From the NCBI RefSeq assembly GCF_023509035.1, contig NZ_CP075583.1:3906001-3970000 (forward strand): DNA of 64,000 bases, written 5' to 3'. The position numbers and the translations under genes are program-made. This document shows, piece by piece, positions 46,661 through 56,169 of the stretch (positions are counted from its first letter, which is position 1; the number at the start of each line of letters is the position of its first letter). The notes beneath the pieces were generated by a model. That model was not told where the DNA came from, did not search any database, and worked only from the letters and a program-made list of their open reading frames with translations. This DNA is from Janthinobacterium lividum (GTDB lineage Bacteria > Pseudomonadota > Gammaproteobacteria > Burkholderiales > Burkholderiaceae_D).

Positions 46661-48333
46661 TTAGGCGTCCGCCTTGCTTGCCGCTGCCAGCAAGGCCAGC
46701 AGCAGCTCCTTGCGCCGGCCTTCCGCCTTGCGTGCCAGGGCTGCCAGTTTTTCCAGTTTGCCCCAGACCGGATACAGCATGTGCTCCACCAGATAGCCTT
46801 CCAGCCCTTGCAATTGCTGGTAGAACAGTTCCAGTTTCTCTACATCCTCCAGTTCTCCCTGGATCCTGACCTTTGCGTTATCCGTGCACGCGCGCAGGCA
46901 CGCCGCCAGCACGGGAGTGGACTCGCTCGTCACGCCATGTTTTTCGGCGAAGGCGGCCGTGAACTGATCCTGCACGGACTGGTGCTCTTCGTCGACGTTG
47001 GCCATGTAGTGCTGCACCAGCGGGAAATAGCGAGAGTCGAGCAAGCCCAGGCCAAACGTGGCATAGCTGCCGGGCATGCAATTCTTTTCGCCTTCCGTGT
47101 CGGCATAGAACTCGAATTCTTCGATGGCCGCGCGCGCATACGCTTCCAGTTGCGGCTGCAGGGACGCATAGGCGACGGCGTTGGCAAAGAAGCGGTGCGT
47201 GTCGGACTTGGCCAGGCCTTTCAATGGAAGATATTCCTTCACCTTGGACTTGAGCTTGATCTGGTAGCTTTTTGGGAAGCCGTTTTGTAGCAAATGCGTG
47301 ATGAATGCCAGCGCCTGCGCATATGCGCCTTCCTCTTCCCGGGCAATCGTGATGCTGATGGTGGCAAACACATCGTTGGCGCGGCATTCCAGCAGCGCAT
47401 TTTTCAGGTGGATGTCGCCATCGGGGAAGCTGCCGCTGCCTTCCTTGAGCATGCGCACGGCCCGTTCGCTGCCCAGTTCGCGCGCGATTTCCAGGAATTT
47501 CAGGCCCTTTGATTTGGCGTAGCTCGGTTCGTGGCGCAATATCATCACGGCGCCATACAGCAGCAGGTCGATCGGCTGCAGCCCTTGCGTATCGGGCGCC
47601 GCGCCCATTTTCAAGGTGTATTCCGTGGCGCGGTAGCTCGATAGCGCGCGGTCATAGTATTGCGGCAGGAAGACATTTTCCGCCCATACGGTGATGGCGC
47701 GGATAATATGGTAGCGGTGCTCAGCCAGCGTGTCCGGGCGTGCCTTGTTCAAGGCCTGGATGCGGTCATACTGGGCGATGATCCATGCCACGTCAGGTTG
47801 CGGAAACAGCTGTTTGTCGAGCAGGTGGCGTGCCAGGAAGAACGTTTCCTGCGGTAGCGTTGGCTCGCTGCCCTGCGTGAGCGTTTGCCCGATGTAGGCA
47901 TGGATGTTTTCCAGCAAGGCCTGGCGCTTGCCGTCGTTGACGTATTCCAGCAAGGTCAGGTGCAGCTTGCCCTGCGCCGTCTGGAACTTGCCGCGGAAGG
48001 CGAAGCGGTAGTCGATCATCGGCGTGTCCACCAGCGGCGCCAGGCGGGCCTGCACCAGCGCCGTCAGCTGCGGCGCGATCAGCTCGCGCACTTGCGCATC
48101 GTCCAGGCGCGCCGGCGTTCTGGGGCGCGCGTCGTCGTCATCGAAACCCAGGTCGAGATCGTCGGCGGTGGTGCGGCCCGGCTTGTAGTCGAGCAGGAAG
48201 TCATTGAAGACGCCTGCTTGCAAAGGGGGCGATTGGCGGACTGCTCCGGGGCCGTGCGCTGCTGGCGCTCATCGAACCAGGCGTGGATGGCCGCCGTCAT
48301 TTCCTGTGTTGCCAGTTCTATAAGTGTACTCAT
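46661..48333 (-). CDS. DUF6138 family protein, one frameshift
   Basis: About 557 residues after repair. The C-terminal two thirds carries the DUF6138 pattern as I recall it: GAYAQALAFITHLLQNGF, KSYQIKLKSKVKEYLPLKG, THRFFANAVAYA, EKNCMPGSYATFGLGLLDSR and YMANVDEEHQSVQDQFTAAF. The function is unknown. The N-terminus MSTLIELATQEMTAAIHAWF lies in another frame; it joins the main frame if one base is added to the G run at 48225-48229. A likely sequencing indel. No signal peptide, so cytoplasmic. Confidence 0.8.
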
Positions 48334-48453
48334 GTATATCGCATCTTCCCTGCATTGCACGTGACAGCGCCACCGCTTGCCGTTACGGTCATGTTTAATA
48401 TAAAGCACTATTTTAGGTGCTCAAGCCTGGCCGCAACAAGGGCCGCACGAGCG

Positions 48454-48771
48454 TCAGGAGGGGGCGGAGAGGAAGCGCGCGTCGATTTCGTCGGACTGCG
48501 GTCCCACGGTGATCGTGGTGTGCCAGCCGGAAGGTGTGTCATTGCCATCAAACAAGGCGATGCGCGTGTGGACAAACAGGACTGCATACACGCCGGATTT
48601 CATGTCGCGGTTCAAGTCCCAGTGCATGAGCTCAACGGCTTCGCCCATGCGCGGCAGATGGGCGCCCGGCGGCAGCAGGATGTTCTGATTGACGAATTCC
48701 CGGGTCGGGCCCGGTTCCTTGTGGTGCGGATCGATGTAGCGGAACGAGACGCTGGTAACAATGTTTTGCAT
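48454..48771 (-). CDS. Hypothetical protein
   Basis: The 105-residue soluble protein starts MQNIVTSVSFRYIDPHHKEP and is beta-rich (HWDLNRDMKSGVYAVLFVHT). I recognise no family. The ATG at 48771 has GGTGTC upstream and gives a natural N-terminus; the longer frame from 48846 reads through an unlikely promoter region. Confidence 0.65.
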   Translation of the reverse strand: MQNIVTSVSFRYIDPHHKEPGPTREFVNQNILLPPGAHLPRMGEAVELMHWDLNRDMKSGVYAVLFVHTRIALFDGNDTPSGWHTTITVGPQSDEIDARFLSAPS

Positions 48772-48931
48772 GCTTGACACCTGCTTGATTAAGTACATGA
48801 TGACAATAGCACAGTGGATGGCCGATGCGTGCGCTGCAGGCGCCATCAGCTACGTACGGTAACAGACGGAGTTTGACTGGTCGTCGCGCTAGGCTTGCGT
48901 ATTCTTAATCATTGAGATTGCTGAAAACGTC

Positions 48932-50083
48932 ATGATGCATTTATTCCTAGCGGAAAATCGCGCCGAGCTGGAGCGCCGTTGCCGTGACAAAGTCGCCAAG
49001 CGACCCCTGCGTTTTCCGACCGAAATACAGTTAAGAGAAGGCATTCCCATCTTTCTGGAGCAGCTGATCCGCACCCTGAAGGCGGAAGAGGCCGGCAAGC
49101 TGGCGCAAAGCCTGGCCATTTCCGGTCCCGCCGACGGCAGTGCGCAGGGCACATCGGAACTGGCCAACAGCGCCACCACCCACGGCGGGCAATTGCTGGC
49201 GCTTGGCTATTCCGTGAGCCAGGTAGTGCACGATTATGGCGATCTGTGCCAGGCTGTCAGCGATCTGGCCGTGGAGCTGGACGAGGAATTTGCCGTCGAG
49301 GAATTCAGGACGCTGAACCGTTGCCTCGACAACGGCATTGCCGAAGCCGTATCGGAATTTACCCAGCGGCGCGACGTGCTGATTGCCAATGAACAGGCAT
49401 TGGCACTGAGCCAGCGCATCGGCTACTTGGCCCATGAACTGCGCAATCACCTGGGAACGGCCGGCCTGGCCGTCGCCGCGCTCAAGCAAGGCGGCATGGG
49501 TGTGGCAGGCGCACCTGGAGCCGTGCTCGACCGCAGCCTCGTGGGTTTGCGCACCCTGATCGACCGCTCGTTGGTGGACGTGCGGGTGGAGGCGGGCTTG
49601 ACCTTGCAGCGTTCGGTTTTCTTCCTGAGCAACTTCATCAGTGAACTGAGCCATTCGGCCAGCCTGGAAGCGAACTTGATGCGTTGCACCCTGGTCGTGG
49701 ACGAGGTCGATCCCTTGTTGCAGCTCCACGCGGACCAGGATTTGCTGCTCTCCGCCGTGGGGAACCTGCTGCAGAATGCCTTCAAGTTTGGCGCGCCGCA
49801 TGGCACGGTGGTGGTGCGCGCGTATGGGAACGGCGAGCGGGCCAGGATTGAAGTGGAGGACAACGGCGCCGGCCTGTCGCCGGAGGCAGCAGATGACCTG
49901 TTTCTGCCCTTTACGCAAGGCGGCGCCAGCAAGACGGGCCCTGGACTAGGCCTGTCGATCGCCCGGCGCAGCGTGGAGGCGAATGGCGGTATCTTGAGCA
50001 TGGAAAGCGTGCCTGGCCATGGCAGTGTCTTCATCATCGACTTGCCCCGGCATGACGATCCTGCGCTCACGTTCGCCACATAA
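48932..50083 (+). CDS. Soluble sensor histidine kinase
   Basis: The 383-residue protein lacks membrane helices. A helical N-terminal sensor part (about 1-160; GGQLLALGYSVSQVVHDYGD) resembles RsbRD-type N-terminal domains. The dimerisation site is GYLAHELRNHLGTAGLAV (His near 170), followed by an HATPase domain with LLQNAFKFG, EDNGAGLSPE and TGPGLGLSIARRSVE. A small gene follows after 14 bases. No response regulator is next to it, so the partner is unknown. The two adjacent ATGs at 48932 and 48935 are equivalent. Confidence 0.88.
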   Translation: MMHLFLAENRAELERRCRDKVAKRPLRFPTEIQLREGIPIFLEQLIRTLKAEEAGKLAQSLAISGPADGSAQGTSELANSATTHGGQLLALGYSVSQVVHDYGDLCQAVSDLAVELDEEFAVEEFRTLNRCLDNGIAEAVSEFTQRRDVLIANEQALALSQRIGYLAHELRNHLGTAGLAVAALKQGGMGVAGAPGAVLDRSLVGLRTLIDRSLVDVRVEAGLTLQRSVFFLSNFISELSHSASLEANLMRCTLVVDEVDPLLQLHADQDLLLSAVGNLLQNAFKFGAPHGTVVVRAYGNGERARIEVEDNGAGLSPEAADDLFLPFTQGGASKTGPGLGLSIARRSVEANGGILSMESVPGHGSVFIIDLPRHDDPALTFAT

Positions 50084-50097
50084 GGGGAGCCCCATCC

Positions 50098-50355
50098 ATG
50101 CCCTATGACATCCTGCGCGACAGCATCGCGCTCGAAGCGGCGGGCGACGCCATCCGCTTCCATTTGACCGTCTTCGGGGCGGAAAAGACCTGCCGCATCA
50201 CCGTGACGGCCTTGCACAGCCTGAATCAGGGGCAGGGTGGCGATTTGCTGGCCATCTTCGACACGCACCGCCTGCGCATCGGCCAGCGCGCCTTCGCTTA
50301 TCTGAGCCGTGATCTGCTGGTCAGCAATGTGGTCTTGCGCGCACTTGATTTTTAG
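50098..50355 (+). CDS. Small hypothetical protein linked to the histidine kinase gene
   Basis: The 85-residue protein begins MPYDILRDSIALEAAGDAIR and contains FHLTVFGAEKTCRITVTALH. It somewhat resembles DUF1488-like proteins, an uncertain match from memory. An AGGGGAG site and the short 14-base gap suggest it is cotranscribed with the kinase. Confidence 0.65.
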   Translation: MPYDILRDSIALEAAGDAIRFHLTVFGAEKTCRITVTALHSLNQGQGGDLLAIFDTHRLRIGQRAFAYLSRDLLVSNVVLRALDF

Positions 50356-50661
50356 TTACTATTTCCTGTGCCGCCGTCCGTGCCCAGGCCAGATATGGTA
50401 TTTCCGCACAGATCGTCAAGTAAATGCAGGTATGGCTGGACGGAAATGTTACATCTGGGTATTCTGCGCATCTGATACTTATTTCTATACAGAAAAAGGT
50501 AAGAGGGCGGTTCGTGCCGGCGGCAACGCGGTGCGCGCTGCCAGGCAAGGTCAGACATGCAAAGGTGAAGTCGTCCGCTTGCTGAGCGAAACGGTCATGT
50601 TTCGGCTCGCGGTGGGCAGGGAACAGTGCTGTCATCTTTAAAATAGTAGGAGAGGTTGCTC
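50356..50661. other. Intergenic region before the DUF3334 gene
   Basis: This is a 306-base gap, AT-richer near 50390-50500. Overlapping ORFs on both strands do not look like genes. A GGAGAGG ribosome site for the next gene lies at its end. I see no clear terminator or RNA. Confidence 0.4.
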
Positions 50662-51354
50662 ATGGATGCAGAAAAGGATGTTGTGTACGGTACAGAAGAT
50701 TTGTTGATGAGTTTGTGCAACTCGGTGGTTCGGGTGCTCAACGTTGCAACGCAAAGTAAAGTCAATTATTCAGGCATGGTGCAGCGCATCACCAAGACCG
50801 GCCTGAAGCCGGACATCGGTTGCTTCGTGATGTTCGATGGTGGTTTCACGGGCCTGGTGGTGCTCAATTTTGCCGCCGATACGGCGATGGAAATCTACGA
50901 GCGCTACATGTTGCACATGGGTATGCCGAAGTCGGAGCTGGCCAGTTTTTACACGTCGGACGAAGTGTCGAACATCATGGGCGAGCTGATGAACCAGATC
51001 GTGGGCGACTTCACGGGCAAGGTACGGCGCGAGCTGCAAACGAATATCACCCAGAGCCAGCCGAAGATGCTGGTGCTGAACAAGCAGGTGATGCTCAGCG
51101 TCGACACGCCGCTGGACCGCCCGGAAATGCGCCGCGTTACTTTCTACACGGAAAAGAACAATATTTTCTATCTGGAACTGGCGATCGACCGTACCGAGTT
51201 CATCAAGTTGCATGATTTCGATTCGCGCGAAGTCGATGCCGATTCGCTGATGGATACGGAATACGCGAACCGCGAACGGGATGCCGCCCCGGCGCCTGCA
51301 GCGGAACCGGAAGACGACGACAACGCCGACCTGCTCAAGTCCCTGGGCATGTAA
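50662..51354 (+). CDS. DUF3334 family protein (CheX-like)
   Basis: The 230-residue soluble protein matches the DUF3334 pattern: TEDLLMSLCNSVVRVLN, PDIGCFVMFDGGFTGLVV, TSDEVSNIMGELMNQIVGDF and KQVMLSVDTPLDRPEMRRVT. The GELMNQIVGDF helix resembles the CheC/CheX phosphatase motif region, so a link to chemotaxis signalling is possible but not proven. The acidic tail (EPEDDDNADLLKSLGM) is typical of a disordered end. A GGAGAGG site supports the ATG at 50662. Confidence 0.85.
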   Translation: MDAEKDVVYGTEDLLMSLCNSVVRVLNVATQSKVNYSGMVQRITKTGLKPDIGCFVMFDGGFTGLVVLNFAADTAMEIYERYMLHMGMPKSELASFYTSDEVSNIMGELMNQIVGDFTGKVRRELQTNITQSQPKMLVLNKQVMLSVDTPLDRPEMRRVTFYTEKNNIFYLELAIDRTEFIKLHDFDSREVDADSLMDTEYANRERDAAPAPAAEPEDDDNADLLKSLGM

Positions 51355-51391
51355 GCGGGCCTTGCCACTAGCGGCGGCATACTTGCCGCCG

Positions 51392-51625
51392 CTAGTCGAT
51401 GATGTTTGCCTTGCGCAAGCTGTCTGGCAAAAATATAGCCCCCAGAATACCAAACACAACAAACAGCGGGCCACCGATCCACGTAAGAGCCGTGCCTGAC
51501 GTCATGTCAAAGAACTTGCGGCATAGGGACGCGATCAAAAAAGCATATAAGTCCGCTGTCCCCAGCACGATGCTAGTGATGGCGACGGCATTTCTTGCTG
51601 TCCTGATGATCTTGTTGGAATTCAT
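51392..51625 (-). CDS. Small inner-membrane protein
   Basis: The 77-residue protein has two membrane helices (AVAITSIVLGTADLYAFLIA and WIGGPLFVVFGILGAIFL). I recognise no family. It follows the 51629-52342 gene on the same strand by 3 bases, so the two are likely cotranscribed. Confidence 0.65.
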   Translation of the reverse strand: MNSNKIIRTARNAVAITSIVLGTADLYAFLIASLCRKFFDMTSGTALTWIGGPLFVVFGILGAIFLPDSLRKANIID

Positions 51626-51628
51626 TGC

Positions 51629-52342
51629 TTATCTCATTTCCGGCCATGCCAGCACATCGTGCGCGCCGCCGCGAGGCTGGGCGGGGGGCAACGAAGATAC
51701 TTTTTCCAGCCGCCGTTCTCCCGCGATGCCGGGCTGCTTGCCATCATCAAGCGACCAGTACTCGAGCGCATATACATAACTGCCGTCGATGATGGTCAGC
51801 GTTTCCTTCTGGCGGCCGTTGGGCGCCTTGTAATACAGGCGCCGCGCGGGCCTGCCATCGACGCGCTGATTGAACGATTGCGCCGATATGGTCGCGCGCT
51901 TGCCCGTCTTGCCCGCCATCGACATTGCCGTGATCGTCACGTAAGCCCGCTCCGGGCAGCGGGCCAGCAGGTGGGCGCCGCTCAGGACGGTGGGATGCGT
52001 CTGATCCAGCGGGAAGCCGAACGGCTGCACGCCAGCGATATCCTGGCAATCCATCTGCCGCGCCAGAGCCGTCAGCGTGGCCGGATCGAGCGCGCTCGTA
52101 TGGTGTTTTTCAGCGGCCTGCGCCTGGCCCAATGCCAGGCGGCGCTCCAGCTCGGCCAGCGAGATGTCGCTGGGCACGGGCAGCGGCGCGGGGGCGTCGG
52201 GATCGGCGGCCTTCGACGTTTCCGCCTGCATGCGCGAGGCGACGGAGTGGCTGCGCTCGGCTTGCTCAAGGCGGCCGGCAGCCAGACCCGTGTTGGCGAG
52301 GCATGCGGTGATGGCCAGCGTAAAAACATGTTTTGTCAGCAT
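51629..52342 (-). CDS. Hypothetical exported protein
   Basis: The 237-residue protein has a signal peptide (MLTKHVFTLAITACLANTG, cleaved after LAAG). A disordered Pro/Ala segment leads to a domain with two cysteines (ARQMDCQDIAG, LLARCPERAYV) and beta strands (RRLYYKAPNGRQKETLTIID). I do not recognise the family. An in-frame extension to 52585 crosses AT-rich, promoter-like sequence and is rejected. Confidence 0.65.
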   Translation of the reverse strand: MLTKHVFTLAITACLANTGLAAGRLEQAERSHSVASRMQAETSKAADPDAPAPLPVPSDISLAELERRLALGQAQAAEKHHTSALDPATLTALARQMDCQDIAGVQPFGFPLDQTHPTVLSGAHLLARCPERAYVTITAMSMAGKTGKRATISAQSFNQRVDGRPARRLYYKAPNGRQKETLTIIDGSYVYALEYWSLDDGKQPGIAGERRLEKVSSLPPAQPRGGAHDVLAWPEMR

Positions 52343-52829
52343 GGGATATCGTGGAGGCGCGCAAACACCATCTCTGGAAAACGGCAGTGTATATTGGTAT
52401 GGAGACGTTGGAATTTCTAAATTGAAATTATTTGTGCTGATTTGACGTCTATGGAAAATGCACTGTGGTAAAAAATATATAATCGCTAAAAAAGAAAAGT
52501 ATTTTTTAGCATCACAGTGATATACATCAATAAGATTGTCACAGATATACACAAATCTCGCTACCCTGCCAGAGAGCTGTTCCATCGTGTGCGTCTCTTT
52601 GCCGGTCCTTATCTTGAGTCATTGATTCTTAAGGATGCCATTCGTTGCGGATAGTTGACTGTGCAAGCTGCCTGTTTTTTATTTTGCTGATCGCGCCATG
52701 TGGGTTTCTGAAAAGCAAGATAGGTTTGCATGAGTGCGACAGCTTATCTGGCTGCCCTGCAGGGAGCTTCTTCTTGCGGGACGCGGTGGCGCGAAGTTTT
52801 CTGACGATCACAGTCCCTTTGGAGGCTGG
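52343..52829. other. AT-rich intergenic region upstream of the sigma-54 activator gene
   Basis: A 487-base divergent spacer. It contains a 9-base inverted repeat GCTAAAAAA/TTTTTTAGC (52485-52510) in a very AT-rich tract (52430-52560). That is the kind of DNA seen at H-NS-type silenced promoters. No gene or RNA is supported. A GGAGG ribosome site for the activator lies at its right end. Confidence 0.4.
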
Positions 52830-54176
52830 ATGTTGAAACGACAGTTATTGTGTATTGATTTGAGTGGCAATGGTTTGCTGCATGGGGCAGGCGTGCAGCA
52901 GTTTGCTGTGGCGTGGGAAGGCTGGCAAGTCTGTACCGTGACAGGCCTGGCGGCTGCGACACGTGCGCTACGCACGCAGACCTTTCCGGTTGGGGTACTG
53001 ATTTCTTCGTTCGATGGGATGGGAGAAATCGACAGTTTCTTGCATCATCATTGGGAGATGCAATGGGTGGGCATTTTTCCACCACCTGCCTTGCAGGCGG
53101 CCGCATGCCGGCGCCTGGTCCGCGACCATTGCCATGATTACCACACTTTGCCTGTCGACATGCTGCGGCTGCGGCATACCCTGGGCCATGCCTACGGCTA
53201 CGCCACTTTGCGAGAGATGCCGGACACGCCTCTGTGCGCGCTGGAACAGGCTGATATGGCGCTCAAGGGCAATGGCGTCGCCATTGGCCGTTTGCGGCGC
53301 CAAATAATCAAGGTCGCTGCTGCCAGCGCGCCGGTGCTGATCTGGGGCGAGTCGGGCAGTGGCAAGGAACTGGCAGCGCAAGCCATACATGTCCATTCCG
53401 CGCGGGCGGCAGGTCCCTTCGTGCCCATCAACTGCGGCGCCATTCCGGCCGGCCTGGCGCAATCGGAGCTGTTTGGCCATGAACGGGGCGCCTTCACGGG
53501 AGCCACGCGCGACAAGCGGGGCTTGATCGAGTCAGCGGCCGGAGGCACGATATTTCTTGACGAGATAGGCGACTTGCCGCTCCCCCTGCAAACCAATTTG
53601 CTGCGCTTTCTGCAGGAAAAAACGATTTACCGTGTCGGCGCCACGCAGAGCACTGCTGTTGACGCGCGCGTCATTGCTGCTTCGCATGTCAATTTGCTGG
53701 AGGCAGTGCAGCAGGGGAAATTTCGCGAGGATTTGTACTACCGGCTCAACGTGCTGGCGCTCGATGTCCCTCCTTTGCGCGACAGGAAGGAAGACTTGAT
53801 GTTGCTGGCAAATCATTTTTTTGCCACCTATGTGGCGGAGCGGGCGCCGATGGTCAAAGGCTTCAGCAACGCTGCCGTCGAGGCGATTTGCAATTATGCC
53901 TGGCCGGGCAATGTGCGCGAATTGATCAACCGGGTGCGACGCGCCATGGTGATGGCGGAAGGCCGGGCGATCATGCCGCAAGACCTGGGCTTGTCCGTTG
54001 CGGACGCGCCAGGCGCCGATGTCGCACTCGGCAGTATTCGCTTGCGCTCGGACCGTGACGCCGTGCAGGCATGCCTGGCCAGTGCCGGCAGCAATGTCAG
54101 CAAGGCCGCACGCGATCTGGGCGTGTCTCGCATGACGCTGTACCGGATGATCAAAAAGCTCAATATCGAATGTTGA
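52830..54176 (+). CDS. Sigma-54-dependent transcriptional activator (VpsR-like)
   Basis: The 448-residue protein has an N-terminal receiver-like domain (about 1-130) without the usual phospho-acceptor DxR motif, then an AAA+ sigma-54 activation domain (150-390): Walker A GESGSGKE (173-180), GAFTGA (220-225), Walker B GGTIFLDEIGD (238-248), and a Fis-type HTH at the end (NVSKAARDLGVSRMTLYRMI). It should bind upstream sites and open sigma-54 promoters by ATP hydrolysis. A consensus -24/-12 promoter lies in the gap to the next operon on the same strand. The ATG at 52830 follows GGAGG; the frame from 52734 is longer but unsupported. Confidence 0.92.
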   Translation: MLKRQLLCIDLSGNGLLHGAGVQQFAVAWEGWQVCTVTGLAAATRALRTQTFPVGVLISSFDGMGEIDSFLHHHWEMQWVGIFPPPALQAAACRRLVRDHCHDYHTLPVDMLRLRHTLGHAYGYATLREMPDTPLCALEQADMALKGNGVAIGRLRRQIIKVAAASAPVLIWGESGSGKELAAQAIHVHSARAAGPFVPINCGAIPAGLAQSELFGHERGAFTGATRDKRGLIESAAGGTIFLDEIGDLPLPLQTNLLRFLQEKTIYRVGATQSTAVDARVIAASHVNLLEAVQQGKFREDLYYRLNVLALDVPPLRDRKEDLMLLANHFFATYVAERAPMVKGFSNAAVEAICNYAWPGNVRELINRVRRAMVMAEGRAIMPQDLGLSVADAPGADVALGSIRLRSDRDAVQACLASAGSNVSKAARDLGVSRMTLYRMIKKLNIEC

Positions 54177-54458
54177 ACCTGACGCCTCAGCGGACGTTTT
54201 TTGTCCTGCGTGTGGATAGCCGTAGCGAAAACGGTGTAACATGATTGATACAGTCGCAGGACGGGCATGATGTTCTGCAAGTTCTTGATTTTGAATGGAT
54301 ATTTCTGTTTTTTCAAGGCGGTTCTGAAAAGTGGGTGGCGCACAGCTGTGACAGTTTTTCGTTTTTTGTTTGCCAAGTTTCCTAGGGGAATGCCCTGTAA
54401 GCCGAAGCTCATCGAATAAGGCGTTGTAATTCAATGGCTTGGCTCAGTGCTTTATCGC

Positions 54459-54474
54459 TGGCACCAAATTTGCT
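54459..54474 (+). promoter_or_regulatory. Sigma-54 (-24/-12) promoter of the secretion operon
   Basis: TGGCAC-CAAAT-TTGCT has GG at 54460-54461 and GC at 54472-54473, the exact 12-base spacing of the sigma-54 consensus. It lies 69 bases before the first operon gene and downstream of the sigma-54 activator gene; the transcript should start near 54485. The rest of the 54177-54542 gap holds no gene but must contain activator sites, which I cannot pick out. Confidence 0.8.
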
Positions 54475-54542
54475 GTGAAGCTATGGACCCGACGAGTCAG
54501 TCTGGTGCCAGCATCCTGATTAACTTTTAAAGAGGAACTGCA

Positions 54543-56090
54543 ATGAAAAAAACTCTCATAGCGGCAGCGATCACGCTGGCCTTTAGCTTCAGCGTCCATG
54601 CCCAGAACAATGGCTCGACCAGGGTCGATGATGTCACGGGTGTCAATACCCAGACGGCGAGCAACACCACGACACTGTCTGGCGCCGGGCCCGGGGCGAA
54701 CGGGCATTCCACCGCTACGCAAGATAATAACTCGGACCAGAATAACGACAAGAGCACAGGGCAAAACAATAGCAGCGGCAACGCGAATGCCAGTGCGCTG
54801 GGTGCATCCGCAGCAAACAATGGCGGCACCAGCACCAGTAGCGCGGCAAATGCCTTCAATACTTCGACGGCAACGGCAGCGAGCACCCTGAGTGGCGCGG
54901 TGTCGGGCAACCAGGTCAGTAACATCGGCAATTACGCTACCAATAGTGGCAATACCAACGGTGGCACAGGCAAGGGTGGCATCGGCGGCAGTGCACTGGG
55001 CGGCAGCGCCTTTGGCAAGGGCGGCTCGGGTGGCGATGCCACCGGTGGCGCAGGCGCCGCGGGTGCGAGCGGTGGAAACGCCAGGAATGGCAGTGCCATC
55101 AATGGCGCAGCGGTCGTGGGCGACAGCACGGCCGGTGCAGGTGGCGCAGGCGGACTGGCCAAGAATGCCAGTAGCGGGGACGCCGGTGCTGGCGGAGCAG
55201 GCGGCGCAGGTGGCCGCGGTGCGGCCGGTGGTGATATCTATGGCGGCAACGGCGGCAGGGGTGGCTTGGCAGGCAGTGCCACGGGCGGCGCTGGCGGCGA
55301 TACTGGCCGCACGTCAGGCGGCAACGGCGGCGATAGCGGCCAATCCATCGGCGGTGCAGGTGGCGACGGTGGCTACAGCCGTAGCGCCGCTGGCGGCGAT
55401 GGCGGTAGCGGCAGTGCCAACAGCCACGCCAGAAATGCGGGTGGTGGCGTCTCCACTTCCACCGGTGGTACTGGGACGGGCGGTGCCGGTGGTGCCGGTG
55501 GCACCAATACAGCTGGTGCAGGTGCCGCAGGCGGTGGAAGTGGCTCAGGTGCCGGTGGTGCTGGCGCTGCATTGACGAGTACCGGTGGCGCCGGGGCCGC
55601 GGCAACTGGTGGTGCCGGTGGTGCCGGTGGTGCTGGCGCGGGTGGTACCAGCACTGGCGGCAGCGGCGCCGCTGGTGCGGCGGGCGGCAGTGGCGGCAGC
55701 AGCGGGCTGGCGCAAAACACGGGTGGCGCCGGTGCGGCTGGCGGCAGTTCCAGCAATGGCAGCGCAACAAACGGTTCGCCTTCGAACGGCAGCGCCAATG
55801 CCGGTGCTGGCGGCGCTGGCGGTGCCGGTGGCGGCGGCAATACCGCTGGCGCTGGCGGTAGCGGTGGCACGAACACTGCCGGCGCGGCAACTGGCGGTGC
55901 GGGCGCTGGCGGCACCGGTGGTGCTGGCGGTACGGTGGCTGTCAATGCAGGCGCTTTCGACATGTCCAATACCATGACCGGTACCGCGCAGTCGGCGGCC
56001 GGCTTGCTGGTCATCAGCCAGAACAGCGGTATTTCTTCGCTGATACAGCAAAGTGTGACGGTGCAGGCCAATCTGGCAGTGGGACACTAA
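54543..56090 (+). CDS. Secreted Gly/Ala/Ser-rich repeat protein, candidate main cargo of the Fap-like operon
   Basis: The 515-residue protein has a signal peptide (MKKTLIAAAITLAFSFSVHA), an Asn/Ser/Thr-rich zone (22-115), a long GGA/GGX low-complexity tract resembling mycobacterial PE_PGRS or silk (120-460), and a conserved-looking C-terminus AAGLLVISQNSGISSLIQQS followed by VTVQANL. The same [VI]IQNS-type signature recurs in the two other small secreted proteins of the operon. It has no cysteines after the signal peptide. A fibre, matrix or surface-coat role is inferred from composition and the FapD/FapF-like neighbours. An AGAGGA site precedes the ATG. The tract is coded by GGCGGT-type repeats that can slip. 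Confidence 0.85.
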   Translation: MKKTLIAAAITLAFSFSVHAQNNGSTRVDDVTGVNTQTASNTTTLSGAGPGANGHSTATQDNNSDQNNDKSTGQNNSSGNANASALGASAANNGGTSTSSAANAFNTSTATAASTLSGAVSGNQVSNIGNYATNSGNTNGGTGKGGIGGSALGGSAFGKGGSGGDATGGAGAAGASGGNARNGSAINGAAVVGDSTAGAGGAGGLAKNASSGDAGAGGAGGAGGRGAAGGDIYGGNGGRGGLAGSATGGAGGDTGRTSGGNGGDSGQSIGGAGGDGGYSRSAAGGDGGSGSANSHARNAGGGVSTSTGGTGTGGAGGAGGTNTAGAGAAGGGSGSGAGGAGAALTSTGGAGAAATGGAGGAGGAGAGGTSTGGSGAAGAAGGSGGSSGLAQNTGGAGAAGGSSSNGSATNGSPSNGSANAGAGGAGGAGGGGNTAGAGGSGGTNTAGAATGGAGAGGTGGAGGTVAVNAGAFDMSNTMTGTAQSAAGLLVISQNSGISSLIQQSVTVQANLAVGH

Positions 56091-56112
56091 GCTAGCGCTT
56101 GCTTGGTGTCAG

Positions 56113-56141
56113 GCTCCGCCGCGGCAATGCCGCGGCGGAGC
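56113..56141 (+). terminator. 13-base perfect hairpin after the Gly-rich gene
   Basis: GCTCCGCCGCGGC pairs perfectly with GCCGCGGCGGAGC around an AAT loop, 22 bases after the stop codon. There is no T-run, so it may act as a transcript-stabilising or attenuating stem that leaves most message on the cargo gene, rather than a full stop. Confidence 0.55.
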
Positions 56142-56169
56142 ATCGCAAGTCATGAACAAGGGGATGAGC

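Noticed and set aside
55099..56071. Several ORFs in other frames of the Gly-rich gene (Pro/Ala-rich or Arg/His-rich)
   Set aside because: Products of the GGCGGT-type repeat read in other frames; no ribosome sites or signals.
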